This document shows, piece after piece, positions 1 through 9,016 of a stretch of DNA of 64,000 bases. The translations under genes were made by a program, and so were the position numbers. Numbering within the stretch: position 1 is the first letter of the stretch; each line of letters begins with the position of its first letter. The notes beneath the pieces were generated by a model. It did no database searches and had not been told where the DNA came from. It saw only the letters and a program-made list of their open reading frames with translations. The stretch comes from Leisingera sp. S132 (lineage in GTDB: Bacteria > Pseudomonadota > Alphaproteobacteria > Rhodobacterales > Rhodobacteraceae): NCBI RefSeq assembly GCF_025144465.1, contig NZ_CP083553.1, positions 3,465,001-3,529,000 on the forward strand, given 5' to 3'.

Positions 1-104
1 CGCGGGGCTTCTGGTCGCCGGACATGCGTCTGGGCTCCTGTTCGAGGCGTCTTTTGAAAGGCTGGCCGCCCCTGTGCCGCAAGCAAGCCCGCGGGTCAAG
101 CCAT

Positions 105-761
105 CTACGGGGTTTGCCCTGGCCGCATCTCGCGCAGCACCCCCGCCGCGATCAGCCGCAAACGGCTGGGATACCACTCACCGTCCGGGTCCGTGCGCAG
201 CGTCTCGATGGCGAAACCGGGATCGACGCCACGCTCCACCATATAGCTGAGGTGCTCGTACACCTCTCCCTGGGTGTCCTGGTAGATCCACGAACCGAAT
301 TCAAACGGCGTCGACCAGCGGCGGCGCTTGCGTTCACTGCGGTAGTATTTGTGCACAGCCTCTGCCGGCCAGTTGCGCTGGTGGAAACCGATGCTGGAAC
401 CAATTGTCATCCGCCTGCGTCCGCCCGCCAGAAACACATCGACACAGGCGCTGATGCAGGTGCCGTCAACCAGAGTGTCCAACTCGTACTCCAGCACCAG
501 CCCTGCAATTTCCTCACCTGCATAGACACTGCCGCCGACGCTGTTGAGCTGCAATTCCGTGATGTCCGGGCTCTTCTTCAGGATGTCCCGCAGGTTGGAA
601 GCATCCTCCTCTGTAATTTCGGCCAAATCGCCTGTCACATCTGTTTCTGTGTCATAGACAAGCGTCTTGCCCAGCAGGCTGAACTTTTGCGGCAAGGCCT
701 CCTTGGCCCCGGCAGCAGACGCCGTAAGCAGGCAGCAAAGCAAAGAAATCACGCGCAGCAT
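105..761 (-). CDS. ClpP-like periplasmic protein (COG3904-type)
   Basis: Predicted exported protein of 218 residues. The start at 761 is chosen because GGAG lies 7 bases upstream and it opens a signal peptide (MLRVISLLCCLLTASAAGA). A longer in-frame start at 794 has no ribosome site. The body resembles the crotonase/ClpP fold of COG3904 periplasmic proteins: a strand/turn segment ELQLNSVGGSVYAGEEIA (the oxyanion-loop-like GGS) followed by GTCISACVDVFLAGGRRR, where Ser-Ala-Cys sits in the nucleophile region. Family members are poorly characterised, so a protease role is inference. It lies downstream of metK in the same direction but behind a strong metK terminator, so it is probably transcribed separately. 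Confidence 0.7.
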   Translation of the reverse strand: MLRVISLLCCLLTASAAGAKEALPQKFSLLGKTLVYDTETDVTGDLAEITEEDASNLRDILKKSPDITELQLNSVGGSVYAGEEIAGLVLEYELDTLVDGTCISACVDVFLAGGRRRMTIGSSIGFHQRNWPAEAVHKYYRSERKRRRWSTPFEFGSWIYQDTQGEVYEHLSYMVERGVDPGFAIETLRTDPDGEWYPSRLRLIAAGVLREMRPGQTP

Positions 762-872
762 CACGTCTCCGGCTGATTGAATCCTGCATGGCACTATGGC
801 TCAGGCTTCCGTGTCACTCCACCCCCAACACTTCAGACATTCTGCCGGAAGATTTCGCGCCACCGCCCGCAC

Positions 873-912
873 ACGCAAAAACGAAAGGAGCGGGCCATAC
901 GGCCCGCTCCCC
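873..912 (-). terminator. Rho-independent terminator of metK
   Basis: A perfect 10-bp stem (GGAGCGGGCC / GGCCCGCTCC, 887-896 with 901-910) and a 4-nt loop are followed on the minus strand by a T-rich tract (TTTCGTTTTTG). It sits 20 bp after the metK stop codon. Confidence 0.85.
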
Positions 913-931
913 GATTTCACTGGTGCCGGTC

Positions 932-2113
932 TCAGACCGCTTTTCTCAGAGCCTCAACGAGATCTGTGCGTTCCCAGCTGAAGCCGCCGTCCGCTTCCGG
1001 ATCGCGTCCGAAATGCCCATAGGCCGCGGTGCGCTGATAGATCGGCTTGTTCAGGCCAAGATGCGAGCGGATGCCACGCGGGGTAAGATCCATGACCTGA
1101 TCAATGGCCCGTTCAATCGCGGCCGGGTCAACCTCGCCTGTGCCATGGGTTTCGGCATAGATCGACAGCGGCTTGGAGACGCCGATGGCATAAGACAGCT
1201 GAATCGTGCACTTCTCAGCCATACCCGCGGCGACCACGTTCTTGGCCAGGTAACGCGCGGCGTAGGCCGCCGAACGGTCCACCTTGGTCGGGTCCTTGCC
1301 GGAGAAGGCGCCGCCGCCGTGCGGTGCCGCGCCGCCATAGGTGTCGACGATGATCTTGCGGCCGGTCAGCCCTGCGTCGCCATCCGGGCCGCCAATCACG
1401 AACTTACCTGTCGGGTTCACGTGCCACTGGGTGGCTTCTGTCAGCCAGCCTTCGGGCAGGGTTTCGCGGATGTAAGGCTCGACAATGGCGCGGATGTCCG
1501 CAGAGGTCAGGCTTTCGTCCAGATGCTGGGTCGACAGCACCAGCGAGCTGACGCCAACCGGCTTGCCGTTTTCATAGATCACTGACAGCTGGGATTTCGC
1601 ATCCGGGCCAAGCACCGGCTCGGTACCGTTCTTGCGCACTTCGGCCAGGCGGCGCAGGATCGCATGGCTGAACTGAATCGGCGCCGGCATCAGCGCGTCG
1701 GTCTCGTTGGTGGCAAAGCCGAACATAATGCCCTGGTCGCCGGCCCCTTCGTCCTTTTCGCTCGAGGCATTGACGCCCTGCGCGATATGGGCGGACTGTT
1801 CGTGCAGCAGGTTTGTCACTTCCACGGTTTCGTGGTGGAACTTATCCTGCTCGTAACCGATATCCTTGATGCAGGCGCGGGCGATATCCTCAATCCGGCC
1901 CATGTAATCGTGCAGCTTGTCCTGATCGGACAGTCCGACCTCCCCCCCGATGACAACACGGTTCGTGGTGGCGAAGGTCTCAGCTGCCACGCGTGCTTCG
2001 GGCTCTTCCGCCAGGAAAGCGTCGAGAACCGCGTCGGAAATGCGGTCGCAGACCTTGTCCGGGTGGCCTTCGGAAACCGATTCCGAAGTGAAGGTGTAGT
2101 TCGTACGGGTCAT
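932..2113 (-). CDS. metK: S-adenosylmethionine synthetase
   Basis: Makes S-adenosylmethionine from methionine and ATP in the cytoplasm. The 393-residue protein starts [20 protein letters not shown], the conserved N-terminal ATP/methionine site of MetK. It contains the signature [10 protein letters not shown] and a C-terminal [18 protein letters not shown]-loop-like motif with the active-site lysine and aspartate. The start at 2113 is chosen over an upstream in-frame start at 2191 because homology begins there and GGAGC precedes it. That Shine-Dalgarno is part of the SAM/SAH riboswitch, so translation should be switched off by the product. It ends in a strong intrinsic terminator. Confidence 0.97.
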   Translation of the reverse strand: MTRTNYTFTSESVSEGHPDKVCDRISDAVLDAFLAEEPEARVAAETFATTNRVVIGGEVGLSDQDKLHDYMGRIEDIARACIKDIGYEQDKFHHETVEVTNLLHEQSAHIAQGVNASSEKDEGAGDQGIMFGFATNETDALMPAPIQFSHAILRRLAEVRKNGTEPVLGPDAKSQLSVIYENGKPVGVSSLVLSTQHLDESLTSADIRAIVEPYIRETLPEGWLTEATQWHVNPTGKFVIGGPDGDAGLTGRKIIVDTYGGAAPHGGGAFSGKDPTKVDRSAAYAARYLAKNVVAAGMAEKCTIQLSYAIGVSKPLSIYAETHGTGEVDPAAIERAIDQVMDLTPRGIRSHLGLNKPIYQRTAAYGHFGRDPEADGGFSWERTDLVEALRKAV

Positions 2114-2118
2114 GAAAA

Positions 2119-2166
2119 GTGCTCCATTGGTTAATCCTTGCCACGCCAGGAAGCCGTTGTGGCAGG
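2119..2166 (-). promoter_or_regulatory. SAM/SAH riboswitch in the metK leader
   Basis: On the minus strand a stem TGCCAC/GTGGCA encloses the loop core AACGGCTTCCTGGC, and an AATGGAGCA segment follows just before the metK start. This matches my memory of the SAM/SAH riboswitch class known from Rhodobacterales metK leaders, in which the downstream segment forms a pseudoknot with the loop and contains the Shine-Dalgarno (GGAG). Binding of SAM or SAH would hide the ribosome site. The assignment rests on motif recognition, not a covariance search. Confidence 0.85.
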
Positions 2167-2229
2167 TATCAAGCCGCAGTACGCGGCCCATCCGCGCGGG
2201 TCAATCTATATTCCAATAGAGTTAAGCTG

Positions 2230-3729
2230 CTATGACCGCGGCGCAAGAGCGCGGGGGAGAAAGATTGCCGCACCCGCAACAAGGAAACACAGCAGCAAAA
2301 CCGGCCAATCCCCGGTCCGGCTGTAAAACGTCGGCGGCAGCGGTGCTGGCAGGGCTGCATCAATTCTGCCAGCCTCTCCCAGCGGCAGCTGATCCAGCAG
2401 CGACCCGTCCGGCGCAATCATGGCTGAGACACCGGTGTTGGCCGCCCGGATCATCGGCAGGCCTTGTTCCAGCGCCCGCATCCGCGCCTGTGCCAGGTGC
2501 TGATAGGGGCCTGAGCGGGTGCCGAACCAGGCATCGTTGGTGATCTGCACCAGCATCTCAGGACGGGTTTCGGCGGCGTTCACATCCTGGGGAAAAACAG
2601 CTTCGTAGCAGATCAGCGGCAAGGCATTGCCGATGGGCAGATCCATCACCCGGGCTCCCGGGCCGGCGGCATAACCGGCACCTGCCTGAGAGGCGAAACC
2701 GTGGATCCCGAAGCGGGCCATAAAGTCGCCAAAGGGCACATACTCCCCGAACGGCACCAGATGCGCCTTGTCATATGCAGCGGCTGGCATCCCGTCTGAA
2801 TCCAGAAGCACCGCAGAGTTGTAGTAGGCGCCGTCCTCCTCGCGCTGGATACCCAGCAAGACCGGGACACCACCGCCCCGTTCGGAAATGGCCTGCAGCG
2901 TGTCACCGGCATAATTCAGCAGCTGCGGCACCGCGGTTTCCGGCCAGACGATCATGTCGGGCCGCGGCTCCTCGGCTGAAAATGCCAGCGCGCGACGGAC
3001 GAATTCCCACTTGTGTTCGGGGTGCCACTTCTGGTTCTGCGGCGCATTGGGCTGAACGATACGCACTGTGTCGTCTGTCAGCACCGTTTCTCCGGGATGC
3101 GGTGCGCCAGCAACGGCGGCGGCGGCCAAACCCAGAGGCAGAAGCGCGGCGGCAGGTTGCGCCCGCAACAAGGCGAGCGGCAGGAATGCGGCAAGCGTCA
3201 GCAGCGCCAGCCCCTGAGGCCCGATCCACGGCAGCAGTTCGGCGGCAGGCGTATCAATCCAGAACTGGCCAAATGCCGCCCAGGGAAATCCGGTCAGCAG
3301 ATAGGCGCGGGCAAATTCTGCCAGCGACCATACCGCCACCAGCATCGGAAGACGCACCACTCCACGGCTGAGACGGGCGGAGATGCCAAAAGCCGCTCCC
3401 CAAAAGAGGGCCAGGCCAGCGGCAAGGAAAACCAGCGCAAAGGGGGCCATCCAAGCGTGGCGCTCGGGGTCAACCTGAAACGGCTCAATGATCCAGGAGA
3501 GGCCGAACGTGAAATAGCCCAGTCCGAACAGCCAACCCGCCAGACCAGCGGCGCGGGCGGAGCGAGCATCCAGCGCAAGCCAGCCAGCCGCAGCCAGCGC
3601 AACCGGCAGTCCCGCCAGCATGTGCCAGGGCGCCAGCGTCAGCGAAAGCAGCGCGCCGCTGCCAAAGGCCAAAGCCGCCCGGGCCAGACACAGCTGGCGC
3701 GCGGCCTGCCGCAGCCCAAGTGCCATCAT
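2230..3729 (-). CDS. lnt: Apolipoprotein N-acyltransferase
   Basis: Inner-membrane enzyme that adds the third acyl chain to lipoproteins. The 499-residue protein has an N-terminal block of hydrophobic segments (about residues 10-205), then a nitrilase-fold domain in the periplasm. The catalytic triad is visible: Glu264 in WPETA, Lys321 in DKAHLVPFGEYVP and Cys374 in LICYEA. A final membrane helix lies near the C-terminus. The start codon overlaps the corC stop by 4 bases (ATGA), so the two are translationally coupled. This gene order is standard in alphaproteobacteria. Confidence 0.96.
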   Translation of the reverse strand: MMALGLRQAARQLCLARAALAFGSGALLSLTLAPWHMLAGLPVALAAAGWLALDARSARAAGLAGWLFGLGYFTFGLSWIIEPFQVDPERHAWMAPFALVFLAAGLALFWGAAFGISARLSRGVVRLPMLVAVWSLAEFARAYLLTGFPWAAFGQFWIDTPAAELLPWIGPQGLALLTLAAFLPLALLRAQPAAALLPLGLAAAAVAGAPHPGETVLTDDTVRIVQPNAPQNQKWHPEHKWEFVRRALAFSAEEPRPDMIVWPETAVPQLLNYAGDTLQAISERGGGVPVLLGIQREEDGAYYNSAVLLDSDGMPAAAYDKAHLVPFGEYVPFGDFMARFGIHGFASQAGAGYAAGPGARVMDLPIGNALPLICYEAVFPQDVNAAETRPEMLVQITNDAWFGTRSGPYQHLAQARMRALEQGLPMIRAANTGVSAMIAPDGSLLDQLPLGEAGRIDAALPAPLPPTFYSRTGDWPVLLLCFLVAGAAIFLPRALAPRS

Positions 3730-4625
3730 GCAGCGGCGTCCGGCAACCGTACCCGCAGCCGCTTTATCCGGCGCGGATCAGCGTCCATGACTTCGAACTC
3801 GGCACCTTCGGGGTGTTCGATCACCTCGCCGCGGGCAGGCACCCGGCCAGACAGCATGAAGACCAGCCCGCCAAGCGTGTCGATCTCCTCCTCATCCACG
3901 TCATCGTGGCTGGTCAGCGAATGGCCCGTCTCCGCCTCGAACTCCGGCAGCGAGGTGCGGGCCAGCGCGATGTAGCAGCCGGGCTTCTCCTCGAACCAAG
4001 TCTGAAGTTCGTCGGCGTCATGCTCATCCTCGATTTCACCCACCACCTGTTCGATCAGGTCTTCGATGGTGACAAGTCCGTCAACACCGCCGTATTCGTC
4101 GATCACCAGAGCCATGTGGCGGCGTTCAGCCTGCATCTTGGTCAGCAGCACGCCGATTGGCATCGACGGCGGCACGAACAGCAGCGGACGCAGCATCTTG
4201 GAGAGATCGAACTCCGAGGTGCCGCCGTTGAATCCATGCGTCAGCGAAAAATCCTTGAGGTGGACAAAGCCCAGCGGCGTGTCCAGTGTGCCCTCGTAAA
4301 CGGGAATGCGGGTAAAGCCGCTTTGCCGGAAAATGCCCACCAGATCATCCTTGGCGACAGTGACTGGCACAGCAGCAATTTCAGCAGAGGGAATGGCGAC
4401 GTCTTCGACCCGCATCCGGCGCAGGTTGATCATACCGTGCGGGCCTGTTCCCGGCGCTGGCTGTTCGCCGCCGGTGTCCGGACCGTCCTGCGGATCGGCG
4501 CTGAACACATTGCGCAGCCGCGTCCACAATCCGGTATTTTCAGAGGCCGGCGCATCCGCCGCCGTGCCATTGATTTCCTGCGGCGCGCCCTGCGCCGCGT
4601 TAGAACTGCCTTCTATGTCGCCCAT
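3726..4625 (-). CDS. corC: CorC/HlyC-type CBS-domain protein
   Basis: A 299-residue cytosolic protein with two CBS domains (about residues 70-190, including VFLVIDEYGGVDGL-like segments) and a C-terminal CorC_HlyC transporter-associated domain (about 205-290). The family is linked to Mg/Co efflux or to nucleotide sensing; the exact role is unknown here. The start at 4625 (MGDIEGSS) is chosen because the longer form would run into ybeY, and GGAAAG precedes it. It lies 22 bp after ybeY and overlaps lnt. Confidence 0.88.
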   Translation of the reverse strand: MGDIEGSSNAAQGAPQEINGTAADAPASENTGLWTRLRNVFSADPQDGPDTGGEQPAPGTGPHGMINLRRMRVEDVAIPSAEIAAVPVTVAKDDLVGIFRQSGFTRIPVYEGTLDTPLGFVHLKDFSLTHGFNGGTSEFDLSKMLRPLLFVPPSMPIGVLLTKMQAERRHMALVIDEYGGVDGLVTIEDLIEQVVGEIEDEHDADELQTWFEEKPGCYIALARTSLPEFEAETGHSLTSHDDVDEEEIDTLGGLVFMLSGRVPARGEVIEHPEGAEFEVMDADPRRIKRLRVRLPDAAA

Positions 4626-4647
4626 CTTTCCATTCCAAAAACCCCGG

Positions 4648-5160
4648 TCACGGGGCGTCCTCACGATAATATGGGTTCGCGATACCCAGTTTGCCAAGTA
4701 GCAGGACCTCAATCCCTTCCATCAATGCGGCATCGCGGTCACGAATGTGATCATAGCCCAAAAGATGCAACAGTCCGTGAATGAGCAGGTGACGGGTATG
4801 ATCGGCCAGGTTTTTTCCCGCTTCGGCAGCTTCCCGGGCGCAGGTATCATAAGAAATGGCGATGTCACCCAGCGGGATTTCCCCTGTAAAATCAACCTCT
4901 GGCAGCAAAGGCGTTCCGCCATCCTCCTCGGCCCCCAGCTCCTCTGCCGGCCAGCTGAGAACATTGGTAGGCTTGTCCTTTTTCCGGAATTCAGCGTTCA
5001 ACTCAGCGATCCGGGCATCGTCGCAGGCCAAGAGCGAGATTTCGCAGACTTCCGGATCTAAGCCGAAATGTGCCAACACAGCAACGGTGGCGTCTTCCGC
5101 CAGCGGCTCAAGGCCGGCCTCCTGCCAACGGCTGTCTTCGATGGAAATGTCGAGCATCAT
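4648..5160 (-). CDS. ybeY: Endoribonuclease YbeY, 16S rRNA maturation
   Basis: A 170-residue metalloenzyme that trims the 3' end of 16S rRNA and takes part in ribosome quality control. The zinc-binding signature HLLIHGLLHLLGYDH (HxxxHxxxxxH) is complete near residue 135. It sits between phoH and corC, the usual arrangement. The double start ATGATG at 5160 leaves a choice of two adjacent Met codons. Confidence 0.95.
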   Translation of the reverse strand: MMLDISIEDSRWQEAGLEPLAEDATVAVLAHFGLDPEVCEISLLACDDARIAELNAEFRKKDKPTNVLSWPAEELGAEEDGGTPLLPEVDFTGEIPLGDIAISYDTCAREAAEAGKNLADHTRHLLIHGLLHLLGYDHIRDRDAALMEGIEVLLLGKLGIANPYYREDAP

Positions 5161-5175
5161 GGTACGGTTGCATAA

Positions 5176-5193
5176 GCGGGGGCCAGCCCCCGC
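5176..5193. repeat. GC-rich palindrome between phoH and ybeY
   Basis: GCGGGGGC-CA-GCCCCCGC forms an 8-bp perfect stem, flanked by a second C/G-rich run and the string TATTTTCACAAAGATGAAG. It lies within the 80-bp gap between phoH and ybeY. It may be an attenuating hairpin or one copy of a dispersed intergenic repeat. Confidence 0.5.
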
Positions 5194-5240
5194 ACCCCCG
5201 GAGTATTTTCACAAAGATGAAGCCCGATTGAGTGCGTGCG

Positions 5241-6251
5241 TCAGGCCGGTGTCGAATCCGCGTCATAGGCCTCAATGATCGCGGCCACAAGCGGGTGGCG
5301 CACCACATCACGGGCAGTAAAGTAGTTGAAGCTGATCTTGGGGATGGTTTTCAGCAGCCGTTCGGCATCGGCCAGGCCCGACTGCACCCCGCGCGGCAGA
5401 TCGACCTGTGACCGGTCGCCAGTGATCACCATGCGCGACCCTTCACCCAGGCGGGTAAGGAACATCTTCATCTGCATGGTCGTGGCATTTTGCGCCTCGT
5501 CCAGAACCACAAAGGCGTTGGACAGCGTGCGGCCGCGCATGAAGGCCAGCGGCGCAATCTCGATCCGCTTGTCCTCGATCAGCTTGGCCAGTTGCTTGCC
5601 CGGCAGGAAATCGTTCAGCGCGTCGTAAAGCGGCTGCATGTATGGGTCGACCTTGTCCTTCATGTCGCCGGGCAGGTAACCGAGCTTCTCCCCCGCTTCT
5701 ACCGCCGGGCGCGACAGGATGATGCGGTCAACATGGCCGGTGATGAACATCGAAACACCTACAGCGACGGCCAGGTAGGTCTTGCCGGTACCAGCGGGGC
5801 CGATGCCGAATGCCAGTTCGTGTTCAAAAAGGGATTGAACATAGGCCTTCTGCGCCTCGGTGCGCGGCTCCACCAGCTTCTTACGGGTCTTGATCTCCAC
5901 CCGGCCGCCGCGGAACATCTGCAGCTGACCGTCGGGCTCAGCATCATCGCTCTCAGGTCCCATGCGCAACTCGCGGTCGATGTCGCCGCTTTCGACACTG
6001 CGGCCGGTTTCCAGCCGGTCATAAAGGGCAGTCAGGACCCCGGCGGCCTGTTCACGCGCTGAATCCTCGCCCATCACCGACAGTTGATTGCCGCGGCGAA
6101 CGATCTGAACCCCCAGTTTTTGTTCAATGTCAGCCAGGTTGCGGTCATATTCGCCGCACAGGTCGATCAGCAATCGGTTGTCAGGAAATTCCAGCAGCAC
6201 TTCGTGGGTTGCGGTCTGGGTCTGCGGGTCATTCAGGGCGCTGATGGCCAA
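5241..6251 (-). CDS. phoH: PhoH-family ATPase (PhoH/YbeZ)
   Basis: Cytosolic PhoH-like NTPase of 336 residues, usually linked with YbeY in RNA metabolism. It has a KH-like N-terminal region followed by the PhoH domain with Walker A GPAGTGKTYLA and Walker B VVLDEAQN; GDRSQVDLP is also conserved. I place the start at a TTG (6251), because GAGGAG lies 6 bases upstream and homologues begin around AISALNDPQTQ. A GTG at 6332 would give a longer form with a basic tail lacking a ribosome site. It is first in the phoH-ybeY-corC-lnt run. Confidence 0.92.
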   Translation of the reverse strand: MAISALNDPQTQTATHEVLLEFPDNRLLIDLCGEYDRNLADIEQKLGVQIVRRGNQLSVMGEDSAREQAAGVLTALYDRLETGRSVESGDIDRELRMGPESDDAEPDGQLQMFRGGRVEIKTRKKLVEPRTEAQKAYVQSLFEHELAFGIGPAGTGKTYLAVAVGVSMFITGHVDRIILSRPAVEAGEKLGYLPGDMKDKVDPYMQPLYDALNDFLPGKQLAKLIEDKRIEIAPLAFMRGRTLSNAFVVLDEAQNATTMQMKMFLTRLGEGSRMVITGDRSQVDLPRGVQSGLADAERLLKTIPKISFNYFTARDVVRHPLVAAIIEAYDADSTPA

Positions 6252-6342
6252 GCTGATCTCCTCAATCTGGCGTTGCCCCTTCAGTCTGCCTCTGCGGCAG
6301 CGTTTGCGCAAGCAGGCGCTGCGCAAAATCACATTTTTGAAA

Positions 6343-6372
6343 CAATAACAGCCGCCCCAGAGGGCGGCTGCA
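6343..6372 (-). terminator. Rho-independent terminator after the lipoprotein gene
   Basis: A 9-bp stem CAGCCGCCC/GGGCGGCTG (6349-6357 with 6362-6370) with loop CAGA is followed on the minus strand by TTATTGTTTC. It separates the lipoprotein gene from phoH. Confidence 0.8.
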
Positions 6373-6392
6373 AATCAGGCAGCAGGCAAGCG

Positions 6393-6698
6393 TCAGATCG
6401 GATCGCCAAAGGTCGAACCGTCCTTGAACGGGCCCGTTGCCAGAGTTGGCGGAATGTCGCTGTTGCAGACCGGTTTCCCGTCGGGCGTTCGGCGCAGGTC
6501 AGCGTAGCCCTCAAGACCATCATCGATGATCCAATGTTCACAACCGTTCGGGTCAACCCAGATGCCGGCGGTCAGGTTCGACAAATGGCTGTTGCTGCCA
6601 TCGCCAACGTGAGCATCGCGGGTTTTATCGAATGCTTCACTGCAGGCACCAAGCAGGGAAATCACCGCAACAAGACCAAGCGTTCTTTTCATCATCAT
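6393..6698 (-). CDS. Small lipoprotein with WVDPxGCEHW domain
   Basis: A 101-residue exported protein that starts at an ATG run (6698-6690) behind a G-rich ribosome site. It has a lipoprotein signal with lipobox LLGAC, so the mature N-terminus should be lipidated. The body is a short domain with WVDPNGCEHW, IDDGLEGY and PDGKPVC. The same motif set, at the same spacing, occurs in the OmpA-family protein immediately upstream, so the two genes share a duplicated domain. Function is unknown; the setting suggests the outer membrane or peptidoglycan. Confidence 0.75.
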   Translation of the reverse strand: MMMKRTLGLVAVISLLGACSEAFDKTRDAHVGDGSNSHLSNLTAGIWVDPNGCEHWIIDDGLEGYADLRRTPDGKPVCNSDIPPTLATGPFKDGSTFGDPI

Positions 6699-6709
6699 GA
6701 TTTCCCCCC

Positions 6710-7288
6710 TCAGCGCAGGCAATAAATTTCGACACGGCGGTTCTGCGCCATGTTGGCAGCGCTGGTGTTGGGCACCCGCGGATCGCGCTCGCCGTAGGCC
6801 CGCACGCCTGCAATACGCGCACCGGCCGAACGGCCAACTGCAGCCACGGCGTTTGCACGGCGTTCGGACAGGCGGATGTTATATTCATCCGACGCTCTGC
6901 TGTCGGTATGGCCCGCAACAACGAAAGACCGTGCACCGTTGCCCCGCGCCTGCTGGAAGAACTGGCGCAAACGCTGCTTGCCTGCTGAATTGATAAAGTG
7001 TTTGTCCGTAGCAAAGAACTGGTCTGTCGGCATCACGCCGCAGATATTGCCACGGCGGCAAACCGGCTTGCCATCCGGTTTGACATGCGGTGTCATATAG
7101 CCTTCAGCGCCATCATCCATCACCCAGTGCTCGCATCCGTCCGGATCGACCCAAATGGTCGGCACATAACGTTCGCCTTTGATGGTTCGCTGCTGTGATT
7201 GGGCGCTCGCAGGCGCAGCGGCGATGCTGAGCGCAGCCGCGGCAGCAGCGGCCAGCGCAATCGCCTTGTGCAGTTTGAATGTCAACAC
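6710..7288 (-). CDS. OmpA-family peptidoglycan-associated protein
   Basis: A 192-residue exported protein. A signal peptide ending APASAQ comes first, then the WVDPDGCEHW...DDGAEGY...PDGKPVC domain (about residues 45-78) shared with the next gene, then a C-terminal OmpA-like domain (about 85-190). The latter has the peptidoglycan-binding signature GHTDSRASDEYNIRLSERRA and ends NRRVEIY. It would anchor in the outer membrane region and hold peptidoglycan. It is 11 bp upstream of the lipoprotein gene, so they are probably co-transcribed. Confidence 0.88.
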   Translation of the reverse strand: MLTFKLHKAIALAAAAAAALSIAAAPASAQSQQRTIKGERYVPTIWVDPDGCEHWVMDDGAEGYMTPHVKPDGKPVCRRGNICGVMPTDQFFATDKHFINSAGKQRLRQFFQQARGNGARSFVVAGHTDSRASDEYNIRLSERRANAVAAVGRSAGARIAGVRAYGERDPRVPNTSAANMAQNRRVEIYCLR

Positions 7289-7523
7289 AACCGAAATTCC
7301 TTCACCTTAGCCCCCCCCCAGGGAGCTGTCTCAAACCTGGCCATCGCTCAGGCCATAAGAGTAAACCTATCTGATTTTTAAGTTAAAACATTCCGAAAAT
7401 CGGACAAATGCACAAGCTGATTGAACGCCCCCAAAGGACACTCAGCCCAACATTGAGACATTGTTGCCAGCTGCGAAGCAATCGTGTCGGCAGACGCTGC
7501 AGAAATCCCCCGGACTTGGGGCT

Positions 7524-7544
7524 GCCCCGGCGGGCTGCCGGGGC
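7524..7544 (-). terminator. GC-rich hairpin after miaB
   Basis: GCCCCGG/CCGGGGC (7524-7530 with 7538-7544, 7-nt loop) lies 24 bp past the miaB stop. There is no T tract on the minus strand, so it is a weak intrinsic terminator or an RNA-stabilising hairpin. Confidence 0.35.
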
Positions 7545-7567
7545 GATTCGCCGATCAAATCAAGGTC

Positions 7568-8890
7568 TCAGCCGATCAGTTCGCCAGCCAGGGAGTTCGC
7601 TCCAGAAGACACAATACGAACCCGGGCAAGTTCGCCAATACCGCGGCTGCAATCAGCGACATGCACTGCATGCAGGTAGTCGGATTTACCCACCATCTGC
7701 CCGGGCAAGCGCCCGGCCTTTTCAAACAGCACCCCAACTTCACGGCCAACCATGCTGTCCTGCACTTCGCGCTGCTGCCGGGTCAGCAAGGCTTGCAATC
7801 GCTGCAGCCGGTCGTCTGCCGCGGCAGGATCCACCTGCGCGCGTTCCGCCGCGGGGGTGCCGGGACGGGTCGAGTATTTGAAGGAATAGGCGGTACCGTA
7901 TTTCACTTCCTCCACCAGATCCATGGTGGCCTGGAAGTCCTCCTCGGTCTCCTCCGGAAAGCCGACAATGAAATCGCCGGAGATCAGAATGTCAGGCCGC
8001 GCGGCGCGGATGCGCTCGATCAGGCGGATGTAGCTTTCGGCAGTGTGGGAGCGGTTCATCCGCTTGAGGATCTTGTCAGACCCCGCCTGCACCGGAAGAT
8101 GCAGATAGGGCATCAGCTTAGCGCAGGTGCCGTGTGCCTCGATCAGGTCGTCCTGCATGTCGTTGGGGTGCGATGTGGTGAAGCGGATACGCTCCAGACC
8201 GTCGATCTTGTCCAGTTCCCAGATGAGCTGCGCCAAGGTCAGATCACCGTTGGGGCCTGCGCCGTGATAGGCGTTCACGTTCTGGCCGAGCAGGGTGATT
8301 TCGCGCACGCCGCGCTCCACCAGGTCCTGCGCCTCGCGCAGGATACGGTCTGCCCGGCGCGAAACCTCGGCACCTCGGGTATACGGCACGACACAGAAGG
8401 CGCAGAACTTGTCGCACCCTTCCTGCACCGTCAGAAACGCAGCCGGGCCGCGCTTTGCCTTGGGGCGGTTTTTCAGTTTCTCGAACTTGTCTTCCTCGGG
8501 AAAATCAGTGTCCAGCACCTTCTCCCCTGCCCGTGCCTTGGCCTCCATCTCTGGCAGCCGGTGGTAGCTTTGGGGTCCGACAACCAGATCGACCAGCGGC
8601 TGGCGGCGCATGATCTCCTCGCCTTCGGCCTGTGCGACGCATCCGGCGACACCAATCTTGAGATCCGGCTTTTCTGCCTTAAGCCCTTTGAAACGGCCCA
8701 GTTCGGAGTATACCTTTTCGGCGGCCTTTTCCCGGATATGACAGGTATTAAGAAGGATCATATCAGCGTCATCTGCCGATTTCGTCTCAATATATCCTTC
8801 GCCGCCCAGCGCCTCGGCCATCCGTTCGCTGTCATAGACATTCATCTGACAGCCATAGGTCTTGATAAACAGCTTTTTCGGGGCGCTCAT
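7568..8890 (-). CDS. miaB: tRNA-2-methylthio-N6-dimethylallyladenosine synthase
   Basis: Radical-SAM enzyme that methylthiolates i6A37 in tRNA. The 440-residue protein has an N-terminal UPF0004 domain with cluster cysteines (YGCQMN, NTCHIR, VAGCVAQ), the radical-SAM motif CDKFCAFC (CxxxCxxC) and a C-terminal TRAM domain (about 375-440). The start at 8890 ([15 protein letters not shown]) is chosen because homology begins there; a much longer open frame to 9382 runs antisense to the next gene. It starts the minus-strand core block. Confidence 0.96.
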   Translation of the reverse strand: MSAPKKLFIKTYGCQMNVYDSERMAEALGGEGYIETKSADDADMILLNTCHIREKAAEKVYSELGRFKGLKAEKPDLKIGVAGCVAQAEGEEIMRRQPLVDLVVGPQSYHRLPEMEAKARAGEKVLDTDFPEEDKFEKLKNRPKAKRGPAAFLTVQEGCDKFCAFCVVPYTRGAEVSRRADRILREAQDLVERGVREITLLGQNVNAYHGAGPNGDLTLAQLIWELDKIDGLERIRFTTSHPNDMQDDLIEAHGTCAKLMPYLHLPVQAGSDKILKRMNRSHTAESYIRLIERIRAARPDILISGDFIVGFPEETEEDFQATMDLVEEVKYGTAYSFKYSTRPGTPAAERAQVDPAAADDRLQRLQALLTRQQREVQDSMVGREVGVLFEKAGRLPGQMVGKSDYLHAVHVADCSRGIGELARVRIVSSGANSLAGELIG

Positions 8891-9016
8891 GCAGGTCAGC
8901 CTTCCAGCCAGGGTGGGTAAACAGCGGCTTGCATTACAGGCAAATGCCGCGGCTTGCAATGGAGCCGCATTTACCCGATTTTGACTGCAAAGGCCAGAAA
9001 GGCAGGGCAGACCAGC

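Noticed and set aside
24-776. 250-codon plus-strand frame at the left edge
   Set aside because: Antisense to the ClpP-like gene, which has a signal peptide and ribosome site. Positions 1-104 alone give no recognisable product.
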